Positions 1 to 8,720 are shown, counted from the stretch's first letter. The stretch is DNA of 64,000 nt from Streptomyces echinoruber (GCF_014651135.1 NZ_BMWH01000015.1:1-64000); one strand, 5' to 3'. Made by a program: numbers and translations. The notes: generated by a model from the letters alone, not told the origin.

Positions 1-66
1 GCCGCACGGACCGCGGTCACAACCGGGTCGCGGTCACAACCGGGCCGCACGGACCGCGGTCACAAC
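1..66. repeat. Short repeats containing the stop codon of the first gene
   Basis: The element GGTCACAACCGGG occurs twice and once more as GGTCACAACTGGG, where TCA (60-62) is the minus-strand stop codon of the neighbouring gene. A longer unit beginning GCCGCACGGACCGCGG also recurs. The repeats therefore start at, and reuse, the last codon and stop of that gene. The array is cut by the window edge, so its full length is unknown. Confidence 0.7.
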
Positions 67-1565
67 TGGGTGGGCTGCCGCTGCGTGAGGCCGTACTGCT
101 GCGCGATCGTGTTCCACAGGCGCGCGGCCTTCGCCTTCTCGGCGCTGGCGACGCCGCTGGCCCGGTTGCCGGCCTGGGCCTGGCGGGTGATGCGGGCCTG
201 GCCCTTCTTGCAGCCCTTCTTGCCGCCGGTCTCGTCCGCCCAGGCCGCGTAGTGGTTGTCGGCGGAGGCCGAGGCCTGCCAGGCCCGGGTCAGCGCGGCG
301 GTCAGCTCGTCGTGCTGCGGCAGCCGGTCCACGGACAGCTTCGACAGGCGGGTGACCAGGCCGGCCCGCTGCCGGGCCGCGGCACGCAGGTCGGAGGCGG
401 CCTGGCCGAGGTTGGCGCACCGCTTGATGTCGGCGACCGCGCTGATCACCGAGGCGCGGCTGCTGCCGCTGTCGGCGAGCAGCTCGTCCAGCGCGACGGC
501 CTGCTGCCGGGCCGGGTCGGCGGACGGCGAGGACGAGGCGCTGCTCGCCGGGGCGGTGGCGGACACGGGGGTCTTGTGGTCGTCCTCCCCGCCGTTCCCG
601 CCGCCGAGCAGCGCGCCGGCGCCGACACCGAGCACCACGATGCCCACGCCGATCGCCGCGATCAGCGGCACCCGCGAACCGGTGCGCCCGCCCCGGCCGC
701 GCCCGCGGCCGCCCGCCGGCTGCTGCGGGGCGTACGGCGCCGGGCCTGCGGCCGGCGCGGCGGACGGCGGTCCCGGCTGGACGCGCGGCAGCGGCTGGGT
801 GGACGCGGCGCCCTCGTTGCGGAAGAGGTTGTCGAACTCGGCGGGCGTCGCCCGCCCGTCCCCGGCGCCGTACGGTGCCGGGCCGGCGGCCTGCGCGGCG
901 ACCGGCGGCAGGTACTGGGTGGCCTCCGCGTCGGGACCGCCCTGCCCGGCACCGCCCTGTCCGGGACCGCCCTGCCCGGCACCGCCCTGTCCGGGACCGC
1001 CCTGTCCGGCACCGCCGTGCCGGGCCCGGCCGAGGACCCGGGTCGTCTCGTCGGGCGCCTCGGGCGGCAGCGCGCCGGGGCCGCCCGGCACGGGCGGCAG
1101 GTACTGCGTCGCCGCTTCGTCCGGCTGCGGGGCGGCGACCGGCGGGAGGTACTGGGTCGCGGCCTCGTCCGCGGCGGGCGGCAGCGGGGCGCCGGCGGCG
1201 GGCTGGGGACCGTGCCCGCCGTACCCGCCGGCTCCGCCGTACGTGCCGTTCGTCCCGTAGGCCCCCTCGGGGGCGTGGTACGACGGCGCGGCGGGGGCGC
1301 CCTCGGGCGGGAGCGGGCCGGGGACGGCCGGCTGCTGCTGGGCCCAGGGCTGCTCGGGCGGGGCGGGCCGGCTCCGGTCCGGCGCCGGCGCGCCGCCCCA
1401 GGACGGGCCGCCGTCGGCCGGGGGCGCGGCCGCGTGCCGGGGCTGCTGCGGGCCGGGGCCGCCCGCGCTGCCCGGTAGCAGCGGCTCGCCTCCGTCGGAG
1501 GGCAGCACGATGCCTTCGCGCGCGGACCGCGCCGAGGGCTCCTCGCCCTGTCCACTCTGCGTCAC
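60..1565 (-). CDS. Proline/glycine-rich single-pass membrane protein
   Basis: A 501-residue protein with a GTG start preceded by AGGAG at about six bases. The first 290 residues are low-complexity Pro/Ala/Gly/Gln with four copies of an ATQYLPPV motif and one AASTQPLP-like motif. They are followed by a basic stretch rich in Gly-Arg (about 283-297) and one transmembrane segment (about 298-318, LIAAIGVGIVVLGVGAGALL). The C-terminal 180 residues form an Ala-rich, probably helical extracellular domain with two Cys. This is a common Streptomyces layout of a disordered cytoplasmic N-terminus, one membrane span and an outer domain. No catalytic motif is visible and the function is unknown. A run of GGAGQ/GGPGQ repeats near residue 190 is a coding minisatellite. 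Confidence 0.75.
   Translation of the reverse strand: MTQSGQGEEPSARSAREGIVLPSDGGEPLLPGSAGGPGPQQPRHAAAPPADGGPSWGGAPAPDRSRPAPPEQPWAQQQPAVPGPLPPEGAPAAPSYHAPEGAYGTNGTYGGAGGYGGHGPQPAAGAPLPPAADEAATQYLPPVAAPQPDEAATQYLPPVPGGPGALPPEAPDETTRVLGRARHGGAGQGGPGQGGAGQGGPGQGGAGQGGPDAEATQYLPPVAAQAAGPAPYGAGDGRATPAEFDNLFRNEGAASTQPLPRVQPGPPSAAPAAGPAPYAPQQPAGGRGRGRGGRTGSRVPLIAAIGVGIVVLGVGAGALLGGGNGGEDDHKTPVSATAPASSASSSPSADPARQQAVALDELLADSGSSRASVISAVADIKRCANLGQAASDLRAAARQRAGLVTRLSKLSVDRLPQHDELTAALTRAWQASASADNHYAAWADETGGKKGCKKGQARITRQAQAGNRASGVASAEKAKAARLWNTIAQQYGLTQRQPTQL
932..1019. repeat. Coding minisatellite, 15-bp units (GGxGQ)
   Basis: About six tandem 15-bp units lie inside the proline-rich membrane protein gene and encode alternating Gly-Gly-Ala-Gly-Gln and Gly-Gly-Pro-Gly-Gln. 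The unit is a multiple of three, so copy-number change keeps the frame. The affected region is predicted to be disordered. Confidence 0.75.
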
Positions 1566-1724
1566 CGGGACTCCTACTTATGGGGGAACCTGTGAATCGT
1601 CGGGTCACGCTACCGGGTCCCCTCAGCCCCGTGCCACGCAGCTCCGGACCTCACCTCCTTCTCCGCGGCCCGCCTGTGACCGTGGTAACAAGCCCGCCCC
1701 ACGGCCCCTGTGGCCCCTTCCCCG

Positions 1725-1806
1725 CCCGTCCACCGGCCGTTTCCCCGGCCGTCCACCGCCCGTCCACTGGCCGCCCACCAGCCGCCGTCCGGGCGCGGTC
1801 AGGCGT
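1725..1806. repeat. Degenerate repeats downstream of the NsdA-like gene
   Basis: The element CCGTCCACCGGCC and variants recur four to five times just beyond the stop codon (1807-1809) of the minus-strand regulator gene. The units are imperfect. This is another 3'-end repeat of the kind seen throughout the core-like parts of the window. Confidence 0.5.
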
Positions 1807-3192
1807 TCACGCCGCCACCTGGAGATCCAGCCGCGCCCCGAACTCGCGCACCGCCGGCTCGTTCCGGAACGGCTCCAGGCGCTGCTGGAGGTCCTCCAGG
1901 TACTCGGCGCCGCGGTTGGAGCGCACCGTCTCCAGCAGCTCCACCGCCTTCAGGCCGGTGCTGCACGCCTCCTCGATCTCCCGCTGCTGCACCTGGGCGG
2001 TGGCCAGCAGCACGTAGCCGATGGCGCGGCGGCGGGCCCGCGACTCCGGGTGCCCGGCCAGCGACTCCCGCGCGCACCGGGCCGCCGCCTCGGCCTGCCC
2101 GAGGTCGCGGTGGCAGTGCGCCAACTCGTCGGCCAGGTAGGCCTCGTCGAAGTGCGCGATCCACTCCGGGTCGTCCCCGGAGCCGGTGCCGGCGGCCTCC
2201 ATGGCGCTCACCGCCCGCCCGGACGCGGTCTGGGCGGCGCGCACGTCTCCCAGGAGGGCATGCCCGCGCGCCTCCGCGGCGTGGAACATGGCCTCCGCGC
2301 GCGGGGTCACGCGCCCCCGCGCCCCCTCCTGCGCCGCCCGCGCCAACTGGGCGATCTCCCGCGGGTTGCCGAGCTGCGCGGCGAGGTGGCTCATGGACGC
2401 GGCGAGCACATAGCCGCCGTAGCCGCGGTCGCCGGCGGCCTGGGCCAGGCGCAGCGCCTGGATGTAGTACCGCTGGGCCAGGCCCGGCTGGCCGGTGTCC
2501 ACGGCCATGTACCCGGCCAGCTCCGTCAACCGGGCCACGGCGGCGAACAGGTCGCGGCCCACCGACTCGCGGTAGGAGCCCGACAGCAGCCCGGAGACGA
2601 CGCTGTTGAGGTAGTGCACGACGACCGGCCGCACGTGCCCGCTGCCGTACTGGTGGTCCAGCTCCACCAGCGCCTTCGTCATCGCGCGCACCGCGGCCAC
2701 GTCGGAGGCGCCCACGCGCGGCCCGGCCGAGCGCGCCACCTGCGCGTCCGGCGCGGTGATCAGCCAGTCCCGGCTCGGCTCGACCAGCGCCGAGGCCGCC
2801 ACGGAGGAACCGGAGAGGAAGTCGCGCCGGCCCACGTCGCTGCGCCACAGCTCGCAGACCTGCTCGATCGCGCCCGGCACGGTCGGCGAGAACTGCAGGC
2901 CGACGCCCGAGGCGAGGTTCTTGCCGTTGGCCATGCCGATCTCGTCGATCGTCACCGTGCGGCCCAGCTTGCGGCCCAGCGCCTCGGCGATGATGGCCGG
3001 GGCGCGGCCGCGCGGCTGCTGCCCGCGCAGCCAGCGGGCCACGGACGTCTTGTCGTAGCGCAGGTCGAGGCCGTGCTCGGCACCGACCATGTTGACGCGG
3101 CGGGCCAGCCCCGCGTTGGAGCAGCCCGCTTCCTGGATGAGCGCCTGCAGCCGTTCGTTCGGCTGCCGCGCGACGAGAGGCCTGGCGGCCAT
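1807..3192 (-). CDS. NsdA-family XRE-like regulator with TPR-like repeats
   Basis: 461 residues. I chose the ATG at 3192 (MAARPLVARQPNE) because it has AGGGGG at eight bases; upstream in-frame codons have no such site. Residues about 10-75 form an atypical helix-turn-helix region (RYDKTSVARWLRGQQPRGRA) and the remainder is all-helical and TPR-like, with Ala/Leu/Glu-rich repeats. This matches the NsdA type of Streptomyces regulators, which negatively affect sporulation and antibiotic production in S. coelicolor. Which paralogue it is cannot be decided here, so no symbol is given. It lies divergent to a primase-like gene across a 340-base regulatory region. Confidence 0.8.
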   Translation of the reverse strand: MAARPLVARQPNERLQALIQEAGCSNAGLARRVNMVGAEHGLDLRYDKTSVARWLRGQQPRGRAPAIIAEALGRKLGRTVTIDEIGMANGKNLASGVGLQFSPTVPGAIEQVCELWRSDVGRRDFLSGSSVAASALVEPSRDWLITAPDAQVARSAGPRVGASDVAAVRAMTKALVELDHQYGSGHVRPVVVHYLNSVVSGLLSGSYRESVGRDLFAAVARLTELAGYMAVDTGQPGLAQRYYIQALRLAQAAGDRGYGGYVLAASMSHLAAQLGNPREIAQLARAAQEGARGRVTPRAEAMFHAAEARGHALLGDVRAAQTASGRAVSAMEAAGTGSGDDPEWIAHFDEAYLADELAHCHRDLGQAEAAARCARESLAGHPESRARRRAIGYVLLATAQVQQREIEEACSTGLKAVELLETVRSNRGAEYLEDLQQRLEPFRNEPAVREFGARLDLQVAA

Positions 3193-3534
3193 AACGTACC
3201 CCCTGCTGTCTGGCGCGGCTCCCTGTGAGGCTGCGGTTCCTGCCCGCGCACCGGGTTGACGAATCTTCCGCCGCCGGACCCCTCGCGCCACACCGGCGTC
3301 GTCCGCCGGCGTGATCCCGGAAGGATCCGGCCGTGGAGATCAATGCCCCGCCCGCAAAAGGAAAATGCGAGGCATGCGAGGATTGCCGGGGTAAAGGCGA
3401 GGCTGCCCCTCTTCCTGGTTACCCGACCCGGACCGCCACGGCTCCCACGCGCCCCCTGACGTGCACCCATGCGCCCCGGGTGCCGGACCGGTGCTCCTCC
3501 CCGCGCACGACGCGGCCCGTAACCCCGGAGGGGC
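3193..3534. promoter_or_regulatory. Divergent intergenic region, NsdA-like gene / primase-like gene
   Basis: 342 bases without a supportable gene. It holds the starts of two divergent genes. A locally AT-richer patch at 3340-3395 contains a direct repeat of ATGCGAGG (3366-3382 region), the best operator candidate. No clear sigma-70 hexamer pair was found. Confidence 0.4.
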
Positions 3535-4248
3535 GTGGGAGTTGAGGGGAACGTGGAGAAGACGATCCCGGGCATCCGAGCCGCACAGACAGCCGGTCAG
3601 ATTCCGCACCAGCAGGTTCCGCACCGGCAGGTTCCGCACCAGCGCGGTGCGTCGCTGCTGGAAGCAGCCGTCCGCTATGCCGAGGAGCGCCACTGGGACG
3701 TGTTCCCGGGCACCTGGCTGGAAGCCGTCGACGGCGTGCAGCGCTGCTCCTGCGGTGACGCCGCGTGCGCCGCACCCGGGGCGCACGCGGCGCACGCCGA
3801 CTGGGCGGCCCAGGCGACGGGCAGCGCGACCGTCGCGCGCCGGATGTGGCAGAAGCAGCCGGCCGCGTCGATCCTGCTGCCCACGGGGCGGACCTTCGAC
3901 GTGCTGTCCGTCCCGGAGACGGCGGGGTTCCTCGCGCTGGCGCGCATGGAGCGGATGGGCCTGACGCCCGGCCCGGTGACGTCGACCCCGGACCGGCGGA
4001 TGCAGTTCTTCGTACTGCCCCAAGGCGCGGCGAAGGTGCCCGGGCTGCTGCGCGGGCTGGGGTGGTCGCCGGCCTCCCTCGACCTGGTGGCGCTGGGCGA
4101 GGGCGCGTACGTGGCGGCGCCGCCGACCCGGGTGGGGACGCGGGGCGCCGTGCAGTGGGCGTGCCGGCCCACCCCGGCCAACCGGTGGCTGCCGGACGTG
4201 GAGGAGCTGATCCCGCCACTGGCCTACGCGTGCGGGCGGGACCGGTGA
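3535..4248 (+). CDS. Bifunctional DNA primase/polymerase (Prim-Pol)-type protein
   Basis: 237 residues. The GTG at 3535 has GGAGG four to five bases upstream; a second GTG at 3553 has GAGGGG, so the start could be six codons later. The body (AVRYAEERHWDVFPGTWLEA, then a CSCGDAACAAPGAHAAHADW segment) resembles the small actinobacterial Prim-Pol proteins, with a Cys/His-containing loop at about 65-80. The protein is shorter than replicative Prim-Pols and no helicase domain follows. Biochemical activity is not assured: the acidic catalytic motif is not obvious to me. The stop codon TGA lies inside the first unit of a 20-bp tandem repeat. Confidence 0.65.
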   Translation: MGVEGNVEKTIPGIRAAQTAGQIPHQQVPHRQVPHQRGASLLEAAVRYAEERHWDVFPGTWLEAVDGVQRCSCGDAACAAPGAHAAHADWAAQATGSATVARRMWQKQPAASILLPTGRTFDVLSVPETAGFLALARMERMGLTPGPVTSTPDRRMQFFVLPQGAAKVPGLLRGLGWSPASLDLVALGEGAYVAAPPTRVGTRGAVQWACRPTPANRWLPDVEELIPPLAYACGRDR

Positions 4249-4359
4249 CGGACCGCCGGGACCGGTGACGGGCTGCCGGGACCGGTGACGGACTGCCGGG
4301 ACCTGTGACGGACTGCCGGGACCTGTGACGGACTGCCGGGACCGGTGACGGACCGCCCG
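4240..4359. repeat. Six 20-bp tandem units starting over a stop codon
   Basis: Six contiguous 20-bp units (GACCGGTGACGG followed by a CCGCCGG or CTGCCGG end) run from 4240 to 4359. The TGA in unit 1 is the stop codon of the primase-like gene (4246-4248), so the whole array repeats the gene's last codons. Units three to five differ by single bases. Confidence 0.9.
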
Positions 4360-4528
4360 CGCGCCCGCCTCGCACCCGTCGGCCGGCCGGGGCGGGGCGG
4401 GCGCGGCCGTGGACGCCGCTCCCCGCGCCGCCCTCCGTACCGCTCCCTGTGCCGCCCCCTCCGTGCCGCTCTCCCCGCGCCGCCCTCCTCCCTCCGTCAA
4501 GTCCGTTGTCCCGCCGTAGGGTTTCCCC

Positions 4529-5317
4529 ATGACGCAGGAACCAGGGACGAGCGCCGCCGTACGCGTACGCGACCTGTGGAAGAGGTTCGGGCAGCAGGTC
4601 GCCGTCGCCGGAATCGATCTGGAGCTGCCGGCCGGCCGGTTCATCGGGCTGGTCGGTCCCAACGGGGCCGGGAAGACGACCACGCTGTCGATGGTGACCG
4701 GACTGCTGCGGCCCGACCGGGGATCGGTCGAGGTGGTCGGGCACGACGTGTGGCGGGACCCGGCGGCGGTGAAGGCGCGGATCGGAGTGCTGCCGGAGGG
4801 ACTGCGGCTGTTCGAGCGGTTGTCGGGGCGGGAACTGCTCACCTACACCGGCCGGTTGCGCGGGCTGCCCGGCGCGGAGGTCGACCGGCGCGCCACGCAG
4901 CTGCTGGACGTGCTGGACCTGGCCGGGTCGCAGCACAAGCTCGTCGTCGACTACTCCACCGGCATGCGCAAGAAAATCGGGCTGGCCGCCGCCCTGCTGC
5001 ACAACCCCGAAGTGCTGTTCCTGGACGAGCCGTTCGAGGGCGTGGACCCGGTGTCGGCGCAGACGATCCGCGGGGTGCTGGAGCGGTACACGGCCACCGG
5101 CGGCACCGTCGTGTTCTCCTCGCACGTGATGGAGCTGGTGGAGTCGCTGTGCGACTGGGTCGCGGTGATGGCCGCGGGCCGCATCCGGGCGCACGGGCCG
5201 CTGGCCGAGGTGCGCGGGCAGGCGCCCACCCTGCAGCAGGCGTTCCTCGAACTGGTCGGCGCGCGCGACCGGGACGCCGGTGCCGGGCTGGACTGGCTGG
5301 GCGGGGGCGCGCGGTGA
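4529..5317 (+). CDS. ABC transporter ATP-binding protein
   Basis: 262 residues forming one ABC ATPase domain: Walker A GPNGAGKT at 43-50, a degenerate signature STGMRKK at 144-149, Walker B VLFLDEP at 162-168 and the H-loop in SSHVMEL near 200. It belongs to the CcmA/DrrA-like group that pairs with a separate membrane subunit, here the next gene with a four-base GTGA overlap. No SD is seen, but TAGGGT lies seven bases before the ATG, so the transcript may be leaderless. It is likely an export system; the substrate is unknown. Confidence 0.9.
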   Translation: MTQEPGTSAAVRVRDLWKRFGQQVAVAGIDLELPAGRFIGLVGPNGAGKTTTLSMVTGLLRPDRGSVEVVGHDVWRDPAAVKARIGVLPEGLRLFERLSGRELLTYTGRLRGLPGAEVDRRATQLLDVLDLAGSQHKLVVDYSTGMRKKIGLAAALLHNPEVLFLDEPFEGVDPVSAQTIRGVLERYTATGGTVVFSSHVMELVESLCDWVAVMAAGRIRAHGPLAEVRGQAPTLQQAFLELVGARDRDAGAGLDWLGGGAR

Positions 5318-6972
5318 GCGCGGGGGCACCGACGCGCACGGGCGCCGAAGGCGCGGGCACGGCCGCCGAAGGCGCGGGCACGGCGCCGGTCACACCCGTC
5401 GTCGTACGGCTGAAGCTGGCGCTGCTGCGCAACGGGCTGCGCCGCTCCGGCGGGCGGCGGGCCGCCTACATCACCACCGCCGTGGTGGTGCTGCTGTTCG
5501 CGCTGCTGCAACTGCTCGGCCTGGTCGCGCTGCGCGGCAACGCGCACGCCCTGCCGGTGGTGCTGCTGCTGGCGGCCGTGCTGGCGCTGGGCTGGGCCGT
5601 GATGCCGCTGTTCTTCCCCGGCGGGGACGAGACGCTGGACGCGAGCCGGCTGGTGATGCTGCCGCTGCGGCCCGGGCCGCTGGTGCGGGCGCTGCTGGCG
5701 GCCTCGCTGGTGGGGATCGGGCCGCTGTTCACGCTGGTGCTGCTGGCCGGTTCCGTGGTGGCGGTGGCGCACGGGGGCGCGGCCTGGGCCGTCGGGGCCG
5801 CCGCGGTGCTGCTGGGGCTGCTGACGTGCGTGGCGCTCGCCCGGGCCGTGGCCACGGCCAACGTACGGCTGCTGAGCAGCCGCAAGGGCCGGGACCTGGC
5901 GGTGCTGAGCGGCCTGGTGATCGCGCTGGGCGCGCAGGCGGTGAACTTCGGCTGGCAGCGGCTCGGCGCGCAGGGCCTGGGCCGGCTCGATCCGGTCGCC
6001 GACGTGCTGCGCTGGATCCCGCCCGCGTCGGCGCTGGGCGCGGTGGACTCCGCGGGCCGCGGGTCGTACGGCGCCGCGGTCGCCCAACTGGGCCTCACCG
6101 CGGGTGCGTTGGCGCTGCTGCTGGGCGTGTGGGCGCGGACGCTGACCCGGCTGATGACCGCGCCGGACGCCTCCACGCTGCAGGCCGCCGAGCCCGGCGA
6201 GCGGGAGCGCGGCGGCCGGGCGGGCGGCCTGGCGCGCCTGCTGCCGGGCGGCCGCACCGGCACCGTGATGCACCGCAGCCTGCTGTACGTCTGGCGCGAC
6301 CCCAAGACCAAGGCGGCCTGGGTGACATCGCTGGCGATCGGCCTGATCGTGCCCGTGTTCAACGCCGTGCAGGGCACCGGCTCGCCCTACTTCGCGTGCT
6401 TCGCCTCCGGCATGCTCGGCATCCAGATGTACAACCAGTTCGGGCAGGACACCTCGGCGTTCTGGATGGTCGCCCTGACCATCTCCTCCCCGCGGGACGC
6501 CTACGTCGAGCTGCGCGGGCGGGCACTGGCCCTGCTGCTGATCACCCTGCCCTACGCGACGCTGGTGACGGTGGTGACGACGGCGGTCCTCGACGACTGG
6601 CCCCGGCTGCCGGAGGTCCTCGGCCTGTCCTTCGCCCTGCTCGGCGCGATGCTCGCCACCGGCGCGTGGACCTCCGCCCGCTTCCCCTACTCCATCCCGC
6701 AGGACGGCTACAAGAACGTCGCCCCCGGCCAGGCGGGCCTCGCCTGGATCTCCATCTTCGGCGGCATGGTCGCCGCCGGACTGCTGTGCACGCCCGTCAT
6801 CGCCGCCGCGATCTGGGCCGGCCTCGGCCCGGACGGCGCCGCCTGGAGCCCGCTGCTGCTGCCGGCCGGCGCCGTCTACGGCGCCGGCCTGACCCTGCTG
6901 GGGCTGCGGCTGGCGGCGCCGCGCGCTGCGGCGCGGCTGCCGGAGATCCTCACGGCGGTCGGCAAGGGCTGA
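5314..6972 (+). CDS. ABC transporter membrane subunit
   Basis: 552 residues from a GTG that overlaps the ATPase stop codon by four bases (translational coupling). The N-terminus is Ala/Gly-rich, then about ten to twelve hydrophobic segments follow, for instance around 50-70, 85-105, 135-155 and 160-180, with more in the second half. It resembles the large ABC-2-type transport permeases of actinomycetes that work with a separate ATPase. The last codons (VGKG and stop) were duplicated into the downstream 26-bp repeat array. Confidence 0.85.
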   Translation: MSAGAPTRTGAEGAGTAAEGAGTAPVTPVVVRLKLALLRNGLRRSGGRRAAYITTAVVVLLFALLQLLGLVALRGNAHALPVVLLLAAVLALGWAVMPLFFPGGDETLDASRLVMLPLRPGPLVRALLAASLVGIGPLFTLVLLAGSVVAVAHGGAAWAVGAAAVLLGLLTCVALARAVATANVRLLSSRKGRDLAVLSGLVIALGAQAVNFGWQRLGAQGLGRLDPVADVLRWIPPASALGAVDSAGRGSYGAAVAQLGLTAGALALLLGVWARTLTRLMTAPDASTLQAAEPGERERGGRAGGLARLLPGGRTGTVMHRSLLYVWRDPKTKAAWVTSLAIGLIVPVFNAVQGTGSPYFACFASGMLGIQMYNQFGQDTSAFWMVALTISSPRDAYVELRGRALALLLITLPYATLVTVVTTAVLDDWPRLPEVLGLSFALLGAMLATGAWTSARFPYSIPQDGYKNVAPGQAGLAWISIFGGMVAAGLLCTPVIAAAIWAGLGPDGAAWSPLLLPAGAVYGAGLTLLGLRLAAPRAAARLPEILTAVGKG

Positions 6973-7180
6973 CATCCCCGGGAGGTTTCCCACGGGAGGT
7001 CGGCAAGGGCTGACACCCGTGGAGGTCGGCAAGGGCTGACACCCGTGGAGGTCGGCGAGAGCTGACACCCGTGGAGGTCGGCGAGAGCTGACACCCGTGG
7101 AGGTCGGCGAGAGCTGACACCCGTGGAGGTCGGCGAGAGCTGACACCCGTGGAGGTCGGCGAGGACTGACCTCCACGGGA
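6959..7180. repeat. 26-bp tandem array seeded by the permease stop codon
   Basis: The first unit (from 6959, GTCGGCAAGGGCTGAC) contains the permease codons Val-Gly-Lys-Gly and stop. After a diverged spacer, six regular 26-bp units run from 6999 to 7154 and a partial seventh to 7180. Units 1-2 keep GGCAAGGGC and units 3-6 carry GGCGAGAGC, so block duplication happened after a change. Units are contiguous with no unique spacers, so this is not a CRISPR array. The array fills the space between two convergent genes. Confidence 0.9.
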
Positions 7181-7199
7181 GCATCCGCCCGCGCTCGCC

Positions 7200-8102
7200 T
7201 CACCCGGCCCGGTCGAGCACCGTCTCCAGGAACGGCTCGACCGCGGCCCGCCACGCCTCCGGCTGGTCGTAGTGGACGAGGTGGCCGGCGTCGGCGACCT
7301 CGGCGTACTGGCCGTGGGGCAGGACGCGGACCATCTCCTGGGCCTCGGCGCGGCCGAGTTCGCCGTCCAGGCCCCGTACGACCAGCGCGGGGCACCGCAC
7401 CTGGGCGAGCTCCTCCCAGTGGGCGTCGTACACCCACGTCTCGCGGGTGCGGAGCATCTGGCGCGGGTCGAACACCGGCCGCCAGCCGTCGGGGCCCTCG
7501 TGCATGACCTCGGCGTAGAACTCGCCGCGCGCCGGGTTGGGGCGCTCCACCCACGGGTCGTCCTCGCCGAACCACTTGCGCACGTCCGCGAGCGTGGCGA
7601 ACGGCACCGGCCAGGACGCGAACCACGCCTCCCACTCCCGCTGCGAGGCGGCGCCCAGCGCGGAGGCCCGCATGTCGCACAGGACCACCCCGCACACCAG
7701 GTCCGGGCGGCGGGCGGCGAGCTGCCAGGCGGTCAGCGCGCCCATGGCGTGCCCGATGACGACGGCGGGGGCGAGGCCGAGCTGCTCCAGCGCGGCCTCG
7801 GCGTCGTCGACGTAGGCCTCGCGGGTGTAGGCGGCCTCGGGCGGCTTGTCGCTTTGCCCGTGGCCGCGCTGGTCGAGGGCGACCGCGCGGTGCCGCTCGG
7901 ACAGCCAGCGGGCCGTCTCCGCCCAGTGCGAGGCACGCCCCATCAGGCCGTGCAGCAGCAGCACGCCGGGGCCGCGCTCCCCGCTCGCCCGCCCGGCCCG
8001 CTCCGCCCCGTCCGTCGCCGCCCCGCTCTTCGGCGGATCGGCGAACTCCCACGCCGCGAGACGGACGCCGTCCGCCCCGATCACGTCGATGCGCCGCGCC
8101 AT
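7200..8102 (-). CDS. Alpha/beta-hydrolase-fold protein with Ala at the nucleophile
   Basis: 300 residues with the alpha/beta hydrolase layout: oxyanion-type HGLMG at 51-55, DQRGHG at 77-82, a nucleophile-elbow sequence G-H-A-M-G at 117-121, acid candidate Asp246 (GLDG) and His274 (DAGHLVH). The elbow normally reads G-x-S-x-G; here residue 119 is Ala (codon GCC), so classical Ser hydrolysis is not expected unless another residue substitutes. It may be a non-catalytic binding protein or a lyase/dioxygenase-like relative, or simply inactive. A basic Ala-rich insertion at 25-42 is unusual. It is convergent with the ABC permease. Confidence 0.85.
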   Translation of the reverse strand: MARRIDVIGADGVRLAAWEFADPPKSGAATDGAERAGRASGERGPGVLLLHGLMGRASHWAETARWLSERHRAVALDQRGHGQSDKPPEAAYTREAYVDDAEAALEQLGLAPAVVIGHAMGALTAWQLAARRPDLVCGVVLCDMRASALGAASQREWEAWFASWPVPFATLADVRKWFGEDDPWVERPNPARGEFYAEVMHEGPDGWRPVFDPRQMLRTRETWVYDAHWEELAQVRCPALVVRGLDGELGRAEAQEMVRVLPHGQYAEVADAGHLVHYDQPEAWRAAVEPFLETVLDRAG

Positions 8103-8240
8103 TGGTCCCGGTACCCCCCTAGCTGGATGGCGTCTGCCGTCGTGTGCCCTGCCGCCGTTGTCTTCACTTTCCGCGTGCCTTCGCTTCGTGCGTACCTTCG
8201 CTTCGTGCGCCGTGCGCGCGGCCCCGTCACCCGCAGACTA

Positions 8241-8256
8241 TCGAATGAATATTCGA
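8241..8256. promoter_or_regulatory. AT-rich inverted repeat TCGAAT-N4-ATTCGA
   Basis: Six-base arms TCGAAT and ATTCGA are separated by GAAT, about 140 bases upstream of the alpha/beta-hydrolase start. Sequence this AT-rich is exceptional in the surrounding DNA, which suggests a conserved protein-binding site. The regulator is unknown. It resembles, but does not match, the actinobacterial LexA box. Confidence 0.35.
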
Positions 8257-8423
8257 ACTGCGCCGTCTTCTCGGCCAACACCCCTCGTACGAGTGACATC
8301 CCCCAGGCATGATCGCCGCCGGCAGGGGGAGATCTTCCACAGGAGGCGGACCGCTCGGGGAAACCGGTCCGCGGGGGGACGACCCTGAGAGCTCGGGGCT
8401 CCGGGTCGACACGGGGGAGGACA

Positions 8424-8451
8424 GGCCCCGGCGCCGCGCGGCGCCGGGGCC
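8424..8451. terminator. GC-rich perfect hairpin, probable terminator
   Basis: Perfect 12-bp arms GGCCCCGGCGCC and GGCGCCGGGGCC flank a GCGC loop. No U-tract follows, as is usual for Streptomyces terminators. It lies about 270 bases beyond the dmdR1 stop codon and could end minus-strand transcription from there. Confidence 0.6.
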
Positions 8452-8720
8452 CTCCTCGCGCGTGCGGCACATCGGCGTCCCCTCCAGGGCCCTCCAGGGT
8501 CACGGCCTTCCGGAACAGCCTTGCACGCGAAGCCGCCGCGCGCTGCGATTCGGCGCAGCCGGAAGCGGAACCGGTGACGCGGACCGGCGGCCGACGCCCC
8601 TCACGCGCCCCGCCGACGCCCCGCACCCCTCGCCCGCGCCCCGCCGACGGCCTGCGCCCTTCCCTCGCGCCCCGCCGACGGCCGGCACCTCTCACCCGCG
8701 CCCGGCCGCGAACGCGTCCC

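Larger units (their letters stand above)
8103..8720. other. 618-base region between hydrolase and dmdR1, no supported gene
   Basis: No open frame here has credible coding character. Visible elements are a direct repeat of CCTTCGCTTCGTGCG around 8176-8210, an AT-rich inverted repeat at 8241-8256, a CTCGTACGAG palindrome at 8284-8293, and a strong hairpin at 8424-8451. On the minus strand the region lies downstream of dmdR1 and upstream of the hydrolase. Confidence 0.6.

Noticed and set aside
1807..3192. Assignment of the symbol nsdA
   Set aside because: Streptomyces has several related regulators. The surrounding genes do not prove that this is the nsdA locus.
6959..7180. CRISPR-like regular repeat
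   Set aside because: Units are directly adjacent without unique spacers and begin with the end of a coding gene; no cas genes are present.
8303..8400. Riboswitch-like segment with CCCTGAGAG (TPP-like) before the region of dmdR1
   Set aside because: Only the short CTGAGA element fits. The other conserved TPP elements are missing and no thiamine gene follows on the plus strand.
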